From NCBI GenBank assembly GCA_945859605.1, contig OX243825.1:22673554-22737553 (forward strand): a stretch of DNA of 64,000 nucleotides. The letters are read 5' to 3'. Positions 44,417 through 56,369 of this stretch are shown piece after piece (position 1 is the stretch's first letter; each line of letters opens with the position of its first letter). The position numbers and the translations under genes were made by a program. Under the pieces are notes generated by a model. It had not been told where the DNA came from. It ran no database searches and saw only the letters and a program-made list of their open reading frames with translations. This DNA is from Lumbricus rubellus (lineage: Eukaryota > Annelida > Clitellata > Crassiclitellata > Lumbricidae).

Positions 44417-45600
44417 TACCCCCTCCCAGTTGCCATGACTACCAATCTGCAGGGGAAAACGAAGTTCTTGCAATCCGTGCACCTTTCAGCCCACGAAATT
44501 CTGGACCAACAAGTAGATTTTCATAATCCGTTATTTAAATTGCGCAATTTGAAGTTCGCTAAACACAAGTCGACAAGTTATCGAGTAGGTTAAGTGGAAA
44601 CTATACAAAAACTTGATTACAACTGTCACATGCGTAGAAAGTAAAAGCAATCTGATAATCCTAATCGGAATTCTAACATTATTTCCGACCAGATCCACCT
44701 ACTCTCTGATTCGTCAAGGCAGTTTGGAACTTATACAAATCAACTGAATGTTACAACAGATGAATTGAACTATACATGTACAATATCCGATCTACTCGAC
44801 AAAAAAATCAAACAGGAAGTTCAAAAAGCAATGTTTTCTCAGAATTTTTGGGCTGCTGGGCTTTGATCTTGGTTTCCGTAAGTTAGTCCTACTTTTTGCT
44901 CCTTGGAGATAAGCCGCTTAAATTTCGTACCGTGCACATGGCGCAGTTTCTGCATGGTATTTGTTTCTGTGGCTTCGCTGTTACACAGCTGCGTCGATAT
45001 TTTGACCCAAGTTCTGTCGGAATTTTTGGGCTCTGAATTTTCTCAGTTAAGAGGAATTTCAATGTCACTGGAATTCGTCAGAGTACTGGTACAGTAGCTG
45101 TGCGTGCATGCAAGCAATGAGGTCTAATGTTCATTGTAAGACGATTTAAATTTCTTTCATTCTTTGTTAATTACTTCCTTTGTTTATTTCTTCCGGTCTC
45201 CATAATTATATCTTCATTAGGCTATAATTATTACATTCGCCATTTCTTTCAAATACTTCTACAGCTACCTTAATTTCTCTGTTCTTCATTTCTTTTGGTT
45301 AACAGGGTATTCTTATTTTATTTATCTATGCATAGATCTTCCTGCTTTTATTTACTAGGCCCCTACTTCTTTACTCTTTCTTCTTTTCGTCATTCGCCTG
45401 TTCCGTCATCATTCCTTTCTCTTTATTAATATCTTCATCTCTTTCTAGGGCCTACGTATCTTCGTCTATATTATCTTTTTCCATATCTTTAACCTTCTCT
45501 ATTTCTTTTCATCTGTCTGTTTTCCACCCTTTTTCTGTCTAGTCGTTCCTTTCTCGTTTCGCTTTCTCTCAACTCGCCTCTATGTGCCGCGTATTTTTAG
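44417..45600 (+). other. NP-A 3' UTR/flank, no gene seen
   Basis: Contains the presumed 3' UTR of NP-A, then TTTCTTT-rich sequence from about 45150. No clear poly(A) signal was singled out. Confidence 0.4.
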
Positions 45601-45610
45601 ACCTTATGTC

Positions 45611-46240
45611 GAGGGCATGGTGCATGGTTGCATGGTTGCATGGTGCATGGTTGCATGGTTGCATGGTTGCATGTATTGTATTGTATTGTATTTAAACATT
45701 TATAAAGCGCCTCTAGTAGGGTGAACCGTTCAAAGGCGCTCCCAGTGCGCAAGGCCCAGCGAGAAGAAACAGGTTTTGAGAAGAGACAAAGCAGAGGAGA
45801 GACTACCAGAAAGAAGTGTAGAGCGAACAGAAGGAGAAAGAGCATTCCAAAGAGAAGGACCAATTGAGACAAATGATCGAGACATGGTTGCATGGTTGCA
45901 TGGTTGCATGGGTGCATGGTGCATGGTTGCATGGTTGCATGGTTGCATGGTTGCATGGGTGCATGGTGCATGGTTGCATGGTTGCATGGTTGCATGGTGC
46001 ATGGTTGCATGGTTGCATGGTTGCATGGTTGCATGGTTGCATGGTTGCATGGTTGCATGGTGCATGGTTGCATGGTTGCATGGTTGCATGGTTGCATGGT
46101 GCATGGTTGCATGGTTGCATGGTTGCATGGTTGCATGGGTGCATGGTTGCATGGTTGCATGGTTGCATGGTTGCATGGTTGCATGGTTGCATGGTTGCAT
46201 GGTTGCATGGTTGCATGGTTGCATGGTTGCATGGTTGCAG
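45611..46240. repeat. (TTGCATGG)n array within a LINE remnant
   Basis: 8-bp TTGCATGG units, with occasional 7-bp (TGCATGG) and GGTGCATGG variants, occupy 45611-45672 and 45883-46238. Long frames of Met-Gln-Pro-Cys-Asn-His-Ala-Thr or Cys-Met-Val-Ala-Trp-Leu-His-Gly are artefacts of the period. Confidence 0.93.
45675..45882 (-). mobile_element. LINE 3' end, minus strand
   Basis: Encodes RSFVSIGPSLWNALSPSVRS then SLLKTCFFSLGLAHWERL and stop, followed by AGGCGCTTTATAAATG and (AATAC)n. It lies between the two parts of the 8-bp array. Same family as 62150-62370. Confidence 0.8.
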
Positions 46241-47449
46241 AGGCAAATCCAACCAGTAATAAATCAGTTGCCGGTGGCACGGGATGGACCAACTTATCCC
46301 ACAGAGAGTGTGAAAGATAGAAGTTTTGCAGAGTCTAAGATTACTCCCTGCCGATGCCGACAGTTTTATTAAGCGACAGCAGGACTTCTAAGACTTCCAC
46401 AGATTGGTTTATTGGCTCTGTGTTCATGCCATTTTCATTCCTGGCTAACAGCAACCACTTGTGTAGCGGTGGTAGAACGCATGACCCAGACATAGGCTAT
46501 AAGTCATTCAGCAGAGTGAAAAATAGAAACTGGCTACTATAAATAGCATTGTGGCAATAGAAGAAAATAAGAATATTTTAATGTTTTTGTTGTTGTCGGC
46601 CATTATAATTATTTTTTATTATATTTTAATATTATTGTCACACGTGCAAGTCCGTAAAAATCTGATTGTGTACAATATGTACAACATTGTGTAGTGTTCA
46701 GCAACTGTGAGTGAGAGTCCTGAGAGTACATATACAAAGTCAAAAGTCGAAGTCAAAAGTCAAAGTCCAAGTCCCACAAAGTAGCCATGTCAGTCAGATA
46801 GTCCTATGTTATCAGTCAGCCGTTCTCAGCAATCAGATATCCCTTTGCTTGTATCAATGTACATAGATAGGCCTAAACATGCGAGCGTTGACGTCTGCGT
46901 CCATGCATACATACCCAAATGCAGTGCTTAAAGTGTAAAACAAATTGCCTAGATGTCCCTTACCTTTTCAGGTGTGTTGGCCAAATGCCTGGATGCCATC
47001 CATGATCGTCAAGGCACACTTTAAGCCCTTAATAAATACATGGCCACTAATTATGCACAGTGTGGTCCAATCTAATTAGTGTAGCTATACAAGAAAATGA
47101 TACAAAGCACAATAATTAGATTTTTCTCGTTTAATTTCATTGTCACAATACAATAATTATATAATTAACTAAGCTTAGTGCAGCTGCTGTGTTCAACCTA
47201 GCGCTGCAGCCGGTCTCTACTCAGCGATTGCTACTGCTGTCCGTCTATAAATAATTATCTATTTATAGACGCAGCTGATCATTTATTGTCTTTCTGGTCT
47301 TTGTTGGACCTTTACCCATCGTCATCGTTGAATTCTCTTTCTGAAAACAAAACATCAAGAAACAAACGTCAGTGTTTAACGTTGAAGTCTCTGGGGGGTG
47401 TGGTTGGGGTGGAGGGATGAGAATTCTCTCCAGAAAAATCGAGAGGTGC
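46241..47449. other. no gene supported
   Basis: A minus-strand segment at 47268-47342 after TTGTTTTCAG reads KENSTMTMGKGPTKTRKTIN before a stop and could be a terminal exon, but no partner was found. The rest is AT-rich sequence. Confidence 0.3.
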
Positions 47450-47457
47450 TGTAGGCT

Positions 47458-47787
47458 CATAGGCGTAGGGGACATTTCAACGTTGGGGGGGGGCAAAAAT
47501 TAGACTTTTGCCCGAAAATTTTTTCCCTCCGGCCGAAATCTTAAGAAAAATTTCCGTTACGTTTGCCCGAAAATTCTGACGACCTTTTTTTAGTCATTCG
47601 GGCAAAATCTCCATTTTTTTTCGGGCAAGTCTGATTTTTCGGGCAAGAAGACCCGAAAAAATAAGAAAAGTAAAAATTTTCTAAAACTTTTTTTTATTTT
47701 TCCGGGTCTGCCTGCCCGAAAAATCAGACTTGCCCGAAATTTGGGGGGGCATTTGCCCCCCCTGGACCCCCGTCTCCTACGCCTATG
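47458..47787. mobile_element. hAT-like MITE with perfect target duplication
   Basis: Starts CATAGGCGTAGG and ends CCTACGCCTATG. The target duplication TGTAGGCT lies at 47450-47457 and 47788-47795. The interior is rich in GCCCGAAAAT motifs and their complements, forming nested hairpins. Confidence 0.92.
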
Positions 47788-47795
47788 TGTAGGCT

Positions 47796-49556
47796 ATACA
47801 CTTATACGAGTAGCATTCCCCCCAGAAAAGTATATATAACAAATTCCCCCTCTCCCACCTGAAAACCAAAATTCGATTGGGAAACATTGAAGCACTAAAG
47901 AAGCCCATCAGCTCTTTTGAAAAGTGAAACATACGTTTGTAAAAAAAGGTCGTCTGTGCACGGTCGTACATGTATGTACGAAGTATACTTCATGCCTTTT
48001 GAATTGTGATTTTCGTAGAGCTAACAACTGATGAAATTCATACTTTCAATTTCATTTCCTTCATTTATACAGAGGTGATCGGGTCTTCGTTAGTTGTATG
48101 ACATAATTGTTTTAGTGAGAGGAACAGGAGGACAAATGCTCAGAGGAGCGACGACTTTTAGGGCCACGGCGGATGGGTAGCTGTGCAAAGTATGATTCAT
48201 GCCTTTCGAAATATGATATTTTTTAAAACAAGCAACTGATGAAATTCATAGTTGTTTGTAGACTCGTGTGCCCTTCTTTCTTTCTGTTTTTTCAATTAAT
48301 CTTTCAAAGTCCTCTCATAATGCTTAAAGACAGCTTTGTGGCACGTGACTGCTCTGTCCAATGAGGGGCCTGGAGTCACTGTCTCCAGTCCTGAACTAAA
48401 GTAGACTGGAGCAGGAGAAGTTGTTTGTTGTTGGACGAGAAGCGACAGATCATGCGATTGGCAAAAGTACTTTCTATTTGATTTAAAGACATGAAATGGA
48501 GTTTTATATACAAATGGAGTGAAAGATGATGTGATGGATAATCGAGGAGTGAAGAGGGAAGAGTCTGTGAGCGGCAGAAAGAAAGAGAAATTGTGAGGGG
48601 AAGAAAGCATTCTGACACGACAAAACTATGGCAAGAGCAAAGCTGGCGCGTAAACATCTTTCACCGATGGAATTCATTTATACATTTCAGAGATTTAGAT
48701 AGCGCCTCTTCAAAATTCAGCTACTCAGAAGCGCTCCCGATCCAACCCCCAGATAAACGAAACAGTATTGGGGATGAAGTTGAACGTGGTCGCAAGGACT
48801 GTATAGGGATTAGGCGTAGTTGCAAAGGGAGGGATAGAACGGCAATGTATGTTTGACGCCGGATATCGACGCATCCGGTAAAATATTAACTTCGCTTCTT
48901 GCGAGTCTGAATGACACGTTGTATTCCATCACATTGCAGATAAAATTGAATTAACAATGCGTGCTTCACAATGTTTGCAATCAATAGAAAGGTCAGAAGA
49001 ATAAACTTTTCAGTAGGCTGATTGCTACAATAGTTAGCTAGGCCTACTCGTTAATAATTATTGCTCTTAACTTGGTTTATTTTTAGTCAGGCTTCTAAAG
49101 AGGCCCTGGATATAAAGTTCCTTGTCACACTCTAGTGGTACCGGCAGCACTGGGTCGTGGGGTCCTGGCCAGAGACAGTATTAAACTCGGTGAGCATATT
49201 GATGACTAATTATGATTAAGGTATAACATGGAACACTGCTCAGTCAGGAGTTGAGGAAATGAGACCAGGATTCTCTCACGAACGCTCTGATTGAATAGAC
49301 TGGTAACCGGATGAGAAGACATGATCATAATTATAATTATAGCATACTAATTACGTGCCATCGAAGGGAGAGGAACGTTTGAAAACTTGTTGTTATGGTA
49401 GATAATAATTATCTTGTCAGAAAAATGATTCCCACCTTCGTATAATAAAGGAATGAGAAAGCAGAAATGGCGGCGTAATTTGCAACTCAACATGACCAAT
49501 GGGCCATTATTACTATGGAATATAAATGTTGGAACATTGTTGTTGCTGTTGTTGTT
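47796..49556. other. no gene seen; NP-B 3' flank
   Basis: A minus-strand LINE tail (TTTAGATAGCGCCTCTTC) lies at about 48690-48760. A minus-strand AATAAA at about 49076-49083 is a candidate NP-B polyadenylation signal. Confidence 0.4.
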
Positions 49557-49557
49557 T

Positions 49558-49633
<76 letters not shown>

Positions 49634-49855
49634 CGATGACGAAGACGATGGTGACGATGACGACGACGATGATGATGACGACGACGACGACGACAATGAT
49701 GATGATGACGATGACAATAACGATGACGATGATGATGACGACGATAACGATGACGATAATGATTACGATGACGACGACGATGATGACGATAATAATTGTG
49801 ACGACGACGACGATGACGATGGTGATGATGATGATGACGATGATGTCATCGTTAA
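49557..49855. repeat. ATG/GAC trinucleotide array in the NP-B 3' UTR
   Basis: About 25 ATG units, then about 220 bp of mixed GAT/GAC/AAC triplets with no frame break. It starts immediately past the NP-B stop codon (49859-49861, minus strand), so it would be transcribed as 3' UTR. Long Asp, Met or Ile/Val frames through it are not genes. Confidence 0.9.
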
Positions 49856-49858
49856 CTA

Positions 49859-50036
49859 TCAATCATAACCTGGTGAGTAAGAAGTGTCAATGCTGTTTAG
49901 AATTTCATCGATAGCGTCGTCGTAGTCGTCGGCTGAGATTGGAAAGAGTTCATCTCTGGTGCTGGAAAATGAAGTCCTTCGTAGCGGAATAACATCTACT
50001 CCATCACCAACTGCACTTGACCGTTTCCTCTTTCCG
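49859..50036 (-). CDS. NP-B exon 3: amidation site and acidic C-terminus
   Basis: The acceptor is ATTATTTTTCCAG. It completes Tyr105, then [20 protein letters not shown], then [20 protein letters not shown], then [18 protein letters not shown] and TGA. The 3' UTR begins with the trinucleotide array. Confidence 0.82.
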
Positions 50037-53000
50037 CTGGAAAAATAATAATTCCAGATTTACATTAATTAACAAGTTCCTTTAGCTCATCATCCATGTT
50101 GAGATCTCACTATACCAGTACTGCTGATCATTCCATGACAAAATATTATGCGACAAAATGGCATGGACAGAATGTCATAAAAATATCACCTGACAAGATG
50201 TCATCGACAAAATGTCATGAGTATGAAAGAGTAAGTGAGTGTTTAATTGAATAATTGATAATCTCAAAATCAAATTTTGTCATGCAACCTCTGCTACGCA
50301 CATTTGCACATACACACATACACATACAAACACACACACAAACACACACATACACACACAAACACGCACACATGCACCCAATACGCATACACACCGGCAT
50401 GCACACACGCACGTACACATACATGCCAACATTATATGCCCACAGCTTCAGGTATGTAGCATACATTGTACATACACGAATACATGCATGTACACATATA
50501 GGCCTACATGCACACATACATGTACACATACTTATAAACACATACATGAACACATACATTAGGGTGCTCCAAAAAAATAAAAGTTGAAAATTCTTAGCTC
50601 CCCGGATATTTTCCCATGCGTCTCATAGAGATGAGTCTAAAAAACCAAATTTTAGGATTCTACATCAAGGTTAAGCCTTGCCACCAGCACGACGAAGTTT
50701 AACATTAGCCGATATTTTTCGGTTGAAAATAGAAATTGCCGGTATGTAAGTATACATGGGAAAACTAGTATGTGTTTATAATTTATTGGTCAGAACATGA
50801 CCCTAACTTCAAAATAATGCAACACCTCTCCACAAACTGTTACTGCAATTCAACTCCAACTCCCACAGACCTACAGATCTTACAGTGTTACATGTACTGG
50901 TATAGGCTACAGTACTGTTTCAAGAATTTCCTCAGTGCTTAAGATCTCGGAATCTGTGTGGATGAGCTTCAACCACCTGTAGAGTAGACTATCGTTCACA
51001 TTCATCCTTTATGACTGTATTTACAAAGTATGTTATTAGTTTCATCGCTTCTTCCATTCACGAACAGATATTCATGGGCTATAGTATAGAGCTGCTTGCT
51101 GGAAATCGTCAACAGCTTTCCACTGTGCTGCTGGTAGTAGCCTAAGTTGATCCAATCACTTTCAATATTAAGTAGGTTGAACAAAAAGCACTGCCTTTTT
51201 GGTAATCAAATGAATCAGTTTTGAGGATGCAGTCAACTGCGGAAATCTTCTTTATGTTCTCTGCCGTCAGGCAGGTTCGTATGTCCAACGACGCCATTTT
51301 TCTCTGTCCTGAGCTTCTCTTTTCATTCCACTGTATCCCTCTTCTGACAGCATCCAGTCCAGCAGCATTGTTCTTGGAAACTGCGGAAATAGCCTACTTA
51401 AATTGGGGGTTCCAGTGGTTCTGTTTGTCTCACTGTCAGAAGTTGGCGAGCGATTTGTGGGTTTTCTGATTCAGAAACCATTGATTGAAGATCAATGCGA
51501 ATGACACAATTTCTTCTGCAAGATATCCTAAATGTCTAAGGACAGTAACTTCAGCTCCTGCAACATCTGAACCAGTCGTGTTGAGATCAGTCCAGAACTG
51601 CAGACCATCTAAAGGTGCATCCACAGCAGACATTGCTAAGAACCACGCCTTGACCAAAAAATAAGGCATTGAACGTGCAAACACGACTTTATTATAATTA
51701 TCGTAAAGGTCCAGAATCTTGGCCTTGACGTTCTTCTTTCGTTGCTCGCCAACCCTAAACTTATTTAATTTCTTTTTACTGCTTTTTTAATCGCTCCAGT
51801 AGCACGAACATTTTGATCTTTTTCAGATAAACGAACAAACTTAAAACATCTACATTTATAGAAATTCCGTTGTCTGAAAATTGGATAATTGGCCTCCAAA
51901 AAGCCATATTGCCTCGTCATCACTTCTTAAAAATAGTTTATCTATGTTCAATAAACAATCTAAGACACACCCAGTCAGTGTGAGAATTTCTTGGTTTGGA
52001 TTCTACACCTTAGTCTTTCTTAAGATCCACAGTAAAGTTTTCATTGCACAACGCAATTCCACATAAATTAATGTATGATTTCCATGCAGTAATTTTTGTA
52101 TAATTCTCACACTGCACCCAGGGCATCTAACATTTCTCGTAATAAATAACGTCAAGCACATCTAAGAGCTTGTAAAATAAGTTAATCATCAAGAAATAAT
52201 TAAGTTTTCCCACCAACTCCAATCATAGTTTCCAAATTGCCGATTTTAAAGAAAATTCCCATGTATTTTTCTATTGTAAAGTTTTTATGCCGGTGGCAAG
52301 GCTTAACCTTTTTCAATTGGTCTGAAACTTGGTACAGTTGAACAAAATGATAAGTGGAATGGGAAAATTGCCAGGGAGCAGTATTTTTTGAAACTTTTTG
52401 AAAATGCATTAGAATCTGGAGCACCCTAACATACATGTCCATGCAAAGTTGCACACATACATGCACACATGCATGAACACATACATGTTCGCCTTCGTGC
52501 ACGATACTGCGCAAGAACATTTTAATTTCAGATTGACAAATGGCATAGCCTGCATCCAATAACTTCTGATGCTGTATAATAGTCTGTCTTATTATAATAA
52601 TATAAATATTATTTGAAACAAATAATAGAATAGGCTATTGAAGAAAAATTAATTTGTAAAGGACGTCGACCAGCGAATATTTTTTTATTATTATTAGTCT
52701 TACCTAACTCACATCGTGAGAGGCCACTGTGTATAGGCTCTTTTTAAGGATCGCTGAATAAATTCTTGAAATGAACGAATGAATTATTCCATTCGCTGAT
52801 AATTGTGTTTATGTAGCCTAATAATTCATTCATTTCTTAATAATTTATTTTAGCAAATTCGTTGGCCTTTAGCGCCCTTTCAAGAGTAGGCCTACTACGC
52901 ACTGGGTGTATTCACGTAAGTTGAGAAATTTTATTCCGCTGAATGTCGGAATGTTTAGTTTCATCGCATTTGCTCAACCACGGCAATGCAAATTAAATTT

Positions 53001-56000
53001 CAGCAACTTGTAAACCTATAAAGTGGTATTGGTAGGCTATTATTTCCAGGAAGTAGGCGCATCTCCAACGCTATGCATATTTCATTCAAGCGACGGCCTT
53101 GTCCCAGTGATTAATGGAACGCCACCAAAACACGCGAGTGGTGTGTGACTGAAATGAGAGAGAGATAGAGACTTACTATAGGAATGGATCTAGTTTTCCA
53201 TGTGCTACAGCGGTTGACCTTCCGTTCACCAAGGTCATCAGTGCCTCCAGTTCAGCGATCCTCTGATCCGAAGTCGTTCGTCTTACCCTGAAAGCATCAA
53301 CGCATTCATGACACAATTCAAAGCATTCATGACATAACGAATTCTGCCATTGATTATTATTCTATCATCGCCACTGTCATTTATATAGGGCAACTATATA
53401 TTTAGCAGAATTGACAGGTCGACTCAGTGAGCTTTCATGAAGTGGGCTACACACACTGTATTACACAGTGATAGTCTTAATGATGGGACGTTCGACGGGA
53501 AAGAAAACTCTATGCTTAATGTAAACTACCGTGACGGGTCTTGTCTTTAATATGTATATATTACACTTAGCCTACATTGTATTCAAGGGTAGATCTATGG
53601 TAGCCTATAATAGCCTACGTGTAGTGTGCTCGACACGGTTTCAACTACAGTCCATGTTTAATTATATGTGACGTGCTATGTGCTTTTGCAGTTTGGAGAT
53701 TAGCCAGCGTCTGGGGCGCGGTGGTGTAGTGGTGGCGTCGTTGCCTAGAAGCCGGAAGGTTCAATCCACCCCGCCGCGTAAGGACCTTGGGCAAGTCCTT
53801 CACTCACAATTGCTCAGCGCTTCGGCGTGAAACTCCGATGCAGTGTCCGCTCTGCATCGGAAGCGCCTCTGAGTAGAGAGCTTGAAGGGGCGCTATAACA
53901 AGTGCACATACAAACAAAATACAAACAAACAGAACTGGGAATAAAAATGAAAAACTATACTAAATTCATCTTTAAAAGACGACAAGAAATGTTTAATTGG
54001 ACATGGGCCTAGTGGCCCTGTAGTCTAATGGGAGTATTAGGAGAGGTGGGGAAACGACCCTACATCAAGGCTACATGTCTTTCCAACTGTAGGCCTGATC
54101 AAATTTTCGTTCTCGGCGTATGCACGTAGGCCTACATGTAAGTTAAGACGATGAATTCCGCTGAATATCCGAATGCAGATCTGATGTTAGTTTCATCGCA
54201 TCATTCTCTTGCGTTTCTTCATTTTAAATTCACAGTATCATATTTTAATATAATATGCCACATTAACCAATTCTAAGAAAACAAGGTTTTGAAGCTCGGT
54301 ATGCTTAGCCTACTTTGCGCACTAAGAAGAAGTCATTTCTAACACAAGCGAAAATTCTAATCTAAGGTTTAATAAGAATTGCGCATAACCCAACTCAAGT
54401 TCTAACAAAGATAAGTTCACCTGTTGAATGGATTCTAATTTAGTAACTGATCTTATGTTTAATTAACCTATAGTAACAGATATCCACGTTCAATTAAGAC
54501 TGGATTCTACATGGGAGGGGGAACAAGGCAATGGCAACACTCTGGACGGAAGAGCGCACGTGCGAGGGATCGCTTACCCTCGTAAAGGTCGACTCCACCT
54601 TCCATTCGGCAGATGGTGCATAGGCGCCCGCACACAGTGGAAGGGGGGCACTTGCCCCCTGGAAATTTGAAACCTATTTTTCTCATTACTATTTTTGGGG
54701 TTTATAACATATTTCTTCATATTAGAGAATTAAAAAGCCAACTTTTAACTAATATTTTTCGATTCTTTAAACAAATTTCTTGCAAAAAGAAGCAATTCAT
54801 ATTAGAAATTTTAAAATGTGAAACTGAAAAATTTACATCAAGAAACCTCTGTGAAAAATACCCACGCATGTTCTTAACTTCCCGATTTGCATTGGTTGTC
54901 CTTCTGCTACAAAAATTAACGTTGACCATCGTGTTTTGCCCCCTCCTGCAAAGATTTCTGCGGGTGCGGGCGCCCATGGGATGGTGTTGTCAAAATGAGC
55001 AGTAGGACATGATAGGAGCCTTGCATGGTTGCCAAAACAGTTTAATTCGTCTTCGGCAAACAGCTCGTTACGAATCGTGATCATAGAACTAATTAATGCG
55101 ACGTCTCAGTTTTGAAATTAAACGAAGATTATTTTATTGTGGTTCTCTGTCACCCTTAAAATGTTCGATTTAATCTTAGATGGGTAGACTAGATAGGCCT
55201 ACTTAGGCCACTCCTCTTACTCCTTCTCTTCCAGTAGGGGGAAAGATTTCAAGTTTGGTTAAATGCGCGAAGTGCGAAGAGAAGACCATGCATAGAACAC
55301 GTTGAGAAAGAGTCTTGTTAAAATGGACAAATTGCGGCAATACTTTTCTTATCATACAGTATCTATAGATTTTATGGTTAGACGACGAACGGGCAGTCAA
55401 TGGCAGACTCAGTTAATTAATTGATCGGAGTGCGAGTATTGCAGTTGCCTGAGAGAAAGAACCATCAATAGGTTATAGTCAGGACCACCTGGTCGCATAA
55501 TGAAGTGTAAAGCAATCATGTTTAAAACAATGAAGTATAAAGTAATGAAGTTTAAAACAATGAAGCATAAAGTAATGAAGTTTAAAACAATGAAGTATAA
55601 AGTAATGAAGTTTAAAACAATGAAGTATAAAGTAATGAAGTTTAAAACAATGAAGTTTAAAACAATGAAGAAGGAATATAAAACAATGATATCTACTGGA
55701 GAAAGTAGGCTAAAAACTTCTAAGATCCAACCGGTCGTGATAATGTGTATTATGTGTGACTGGTATATGATTCATTACCAAGACATCCAAAACATTGAGA
55801 TCCTACTAATTTTGTTACTTAATAGCAGTACTACTACATAGTCTCTATATTTACAACAGGGCCTACAATCTATGCTTCAAACCTGACGTTTTGAAATCAC
55901 GTGTAGGCAGTATATAGTTATAGGTCTACACCCATTTACACCGTATTTATATAGCCCTATCACAAACTGACAAGTTGTAAGAATTTTGAGTTGCTGAGCA

Positions 56001-56308
56001 ATTATTGCGATGTGGAAGATCTCGAGACTTCGCGCAACATGGCGAACGGTAACGACCTGTAGAACAGTGCAGTAGCACTTTGCATGTGTGTGAGTCAGTC
56101 GTTGATGGACCCACTGCCCTATAATTGGTTCAAAATATTTGCAGAATATTGATAGAAGCGACAAGATTACAAGAAAAAGTCACCGAACGAAACGAAAATC
56201 AATCTTTTTGCGACTTGCTCAATTATTTAAAGCGGGTCTTGTGAAACCTCCATTCGTCTCTCATTTGCTTTCAGTTCGATTGGCAATTTGTCACTGCAGG
56301 ACGGAGGC

Positions 56309-56369
<61 letters not shown>

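Noticed and set aside
45597..46372. Five long overlapping frames on both strands
   Set aside because: All follow from the 8-bp TTGCATGG periodicity.
49347..49914. Poly-Met, poly-Asp and Ile/Val frames
   Set aside because: Triplet microsatellite. The real coding part nearby is NP-B exon 3 on the minus strand.
55500..55841. Met-Lys-Phe-Lys-Thr repeat protein
   Set aside because: The 30-bp tandem repeat happens to be a multiple of three. No other coding sign.
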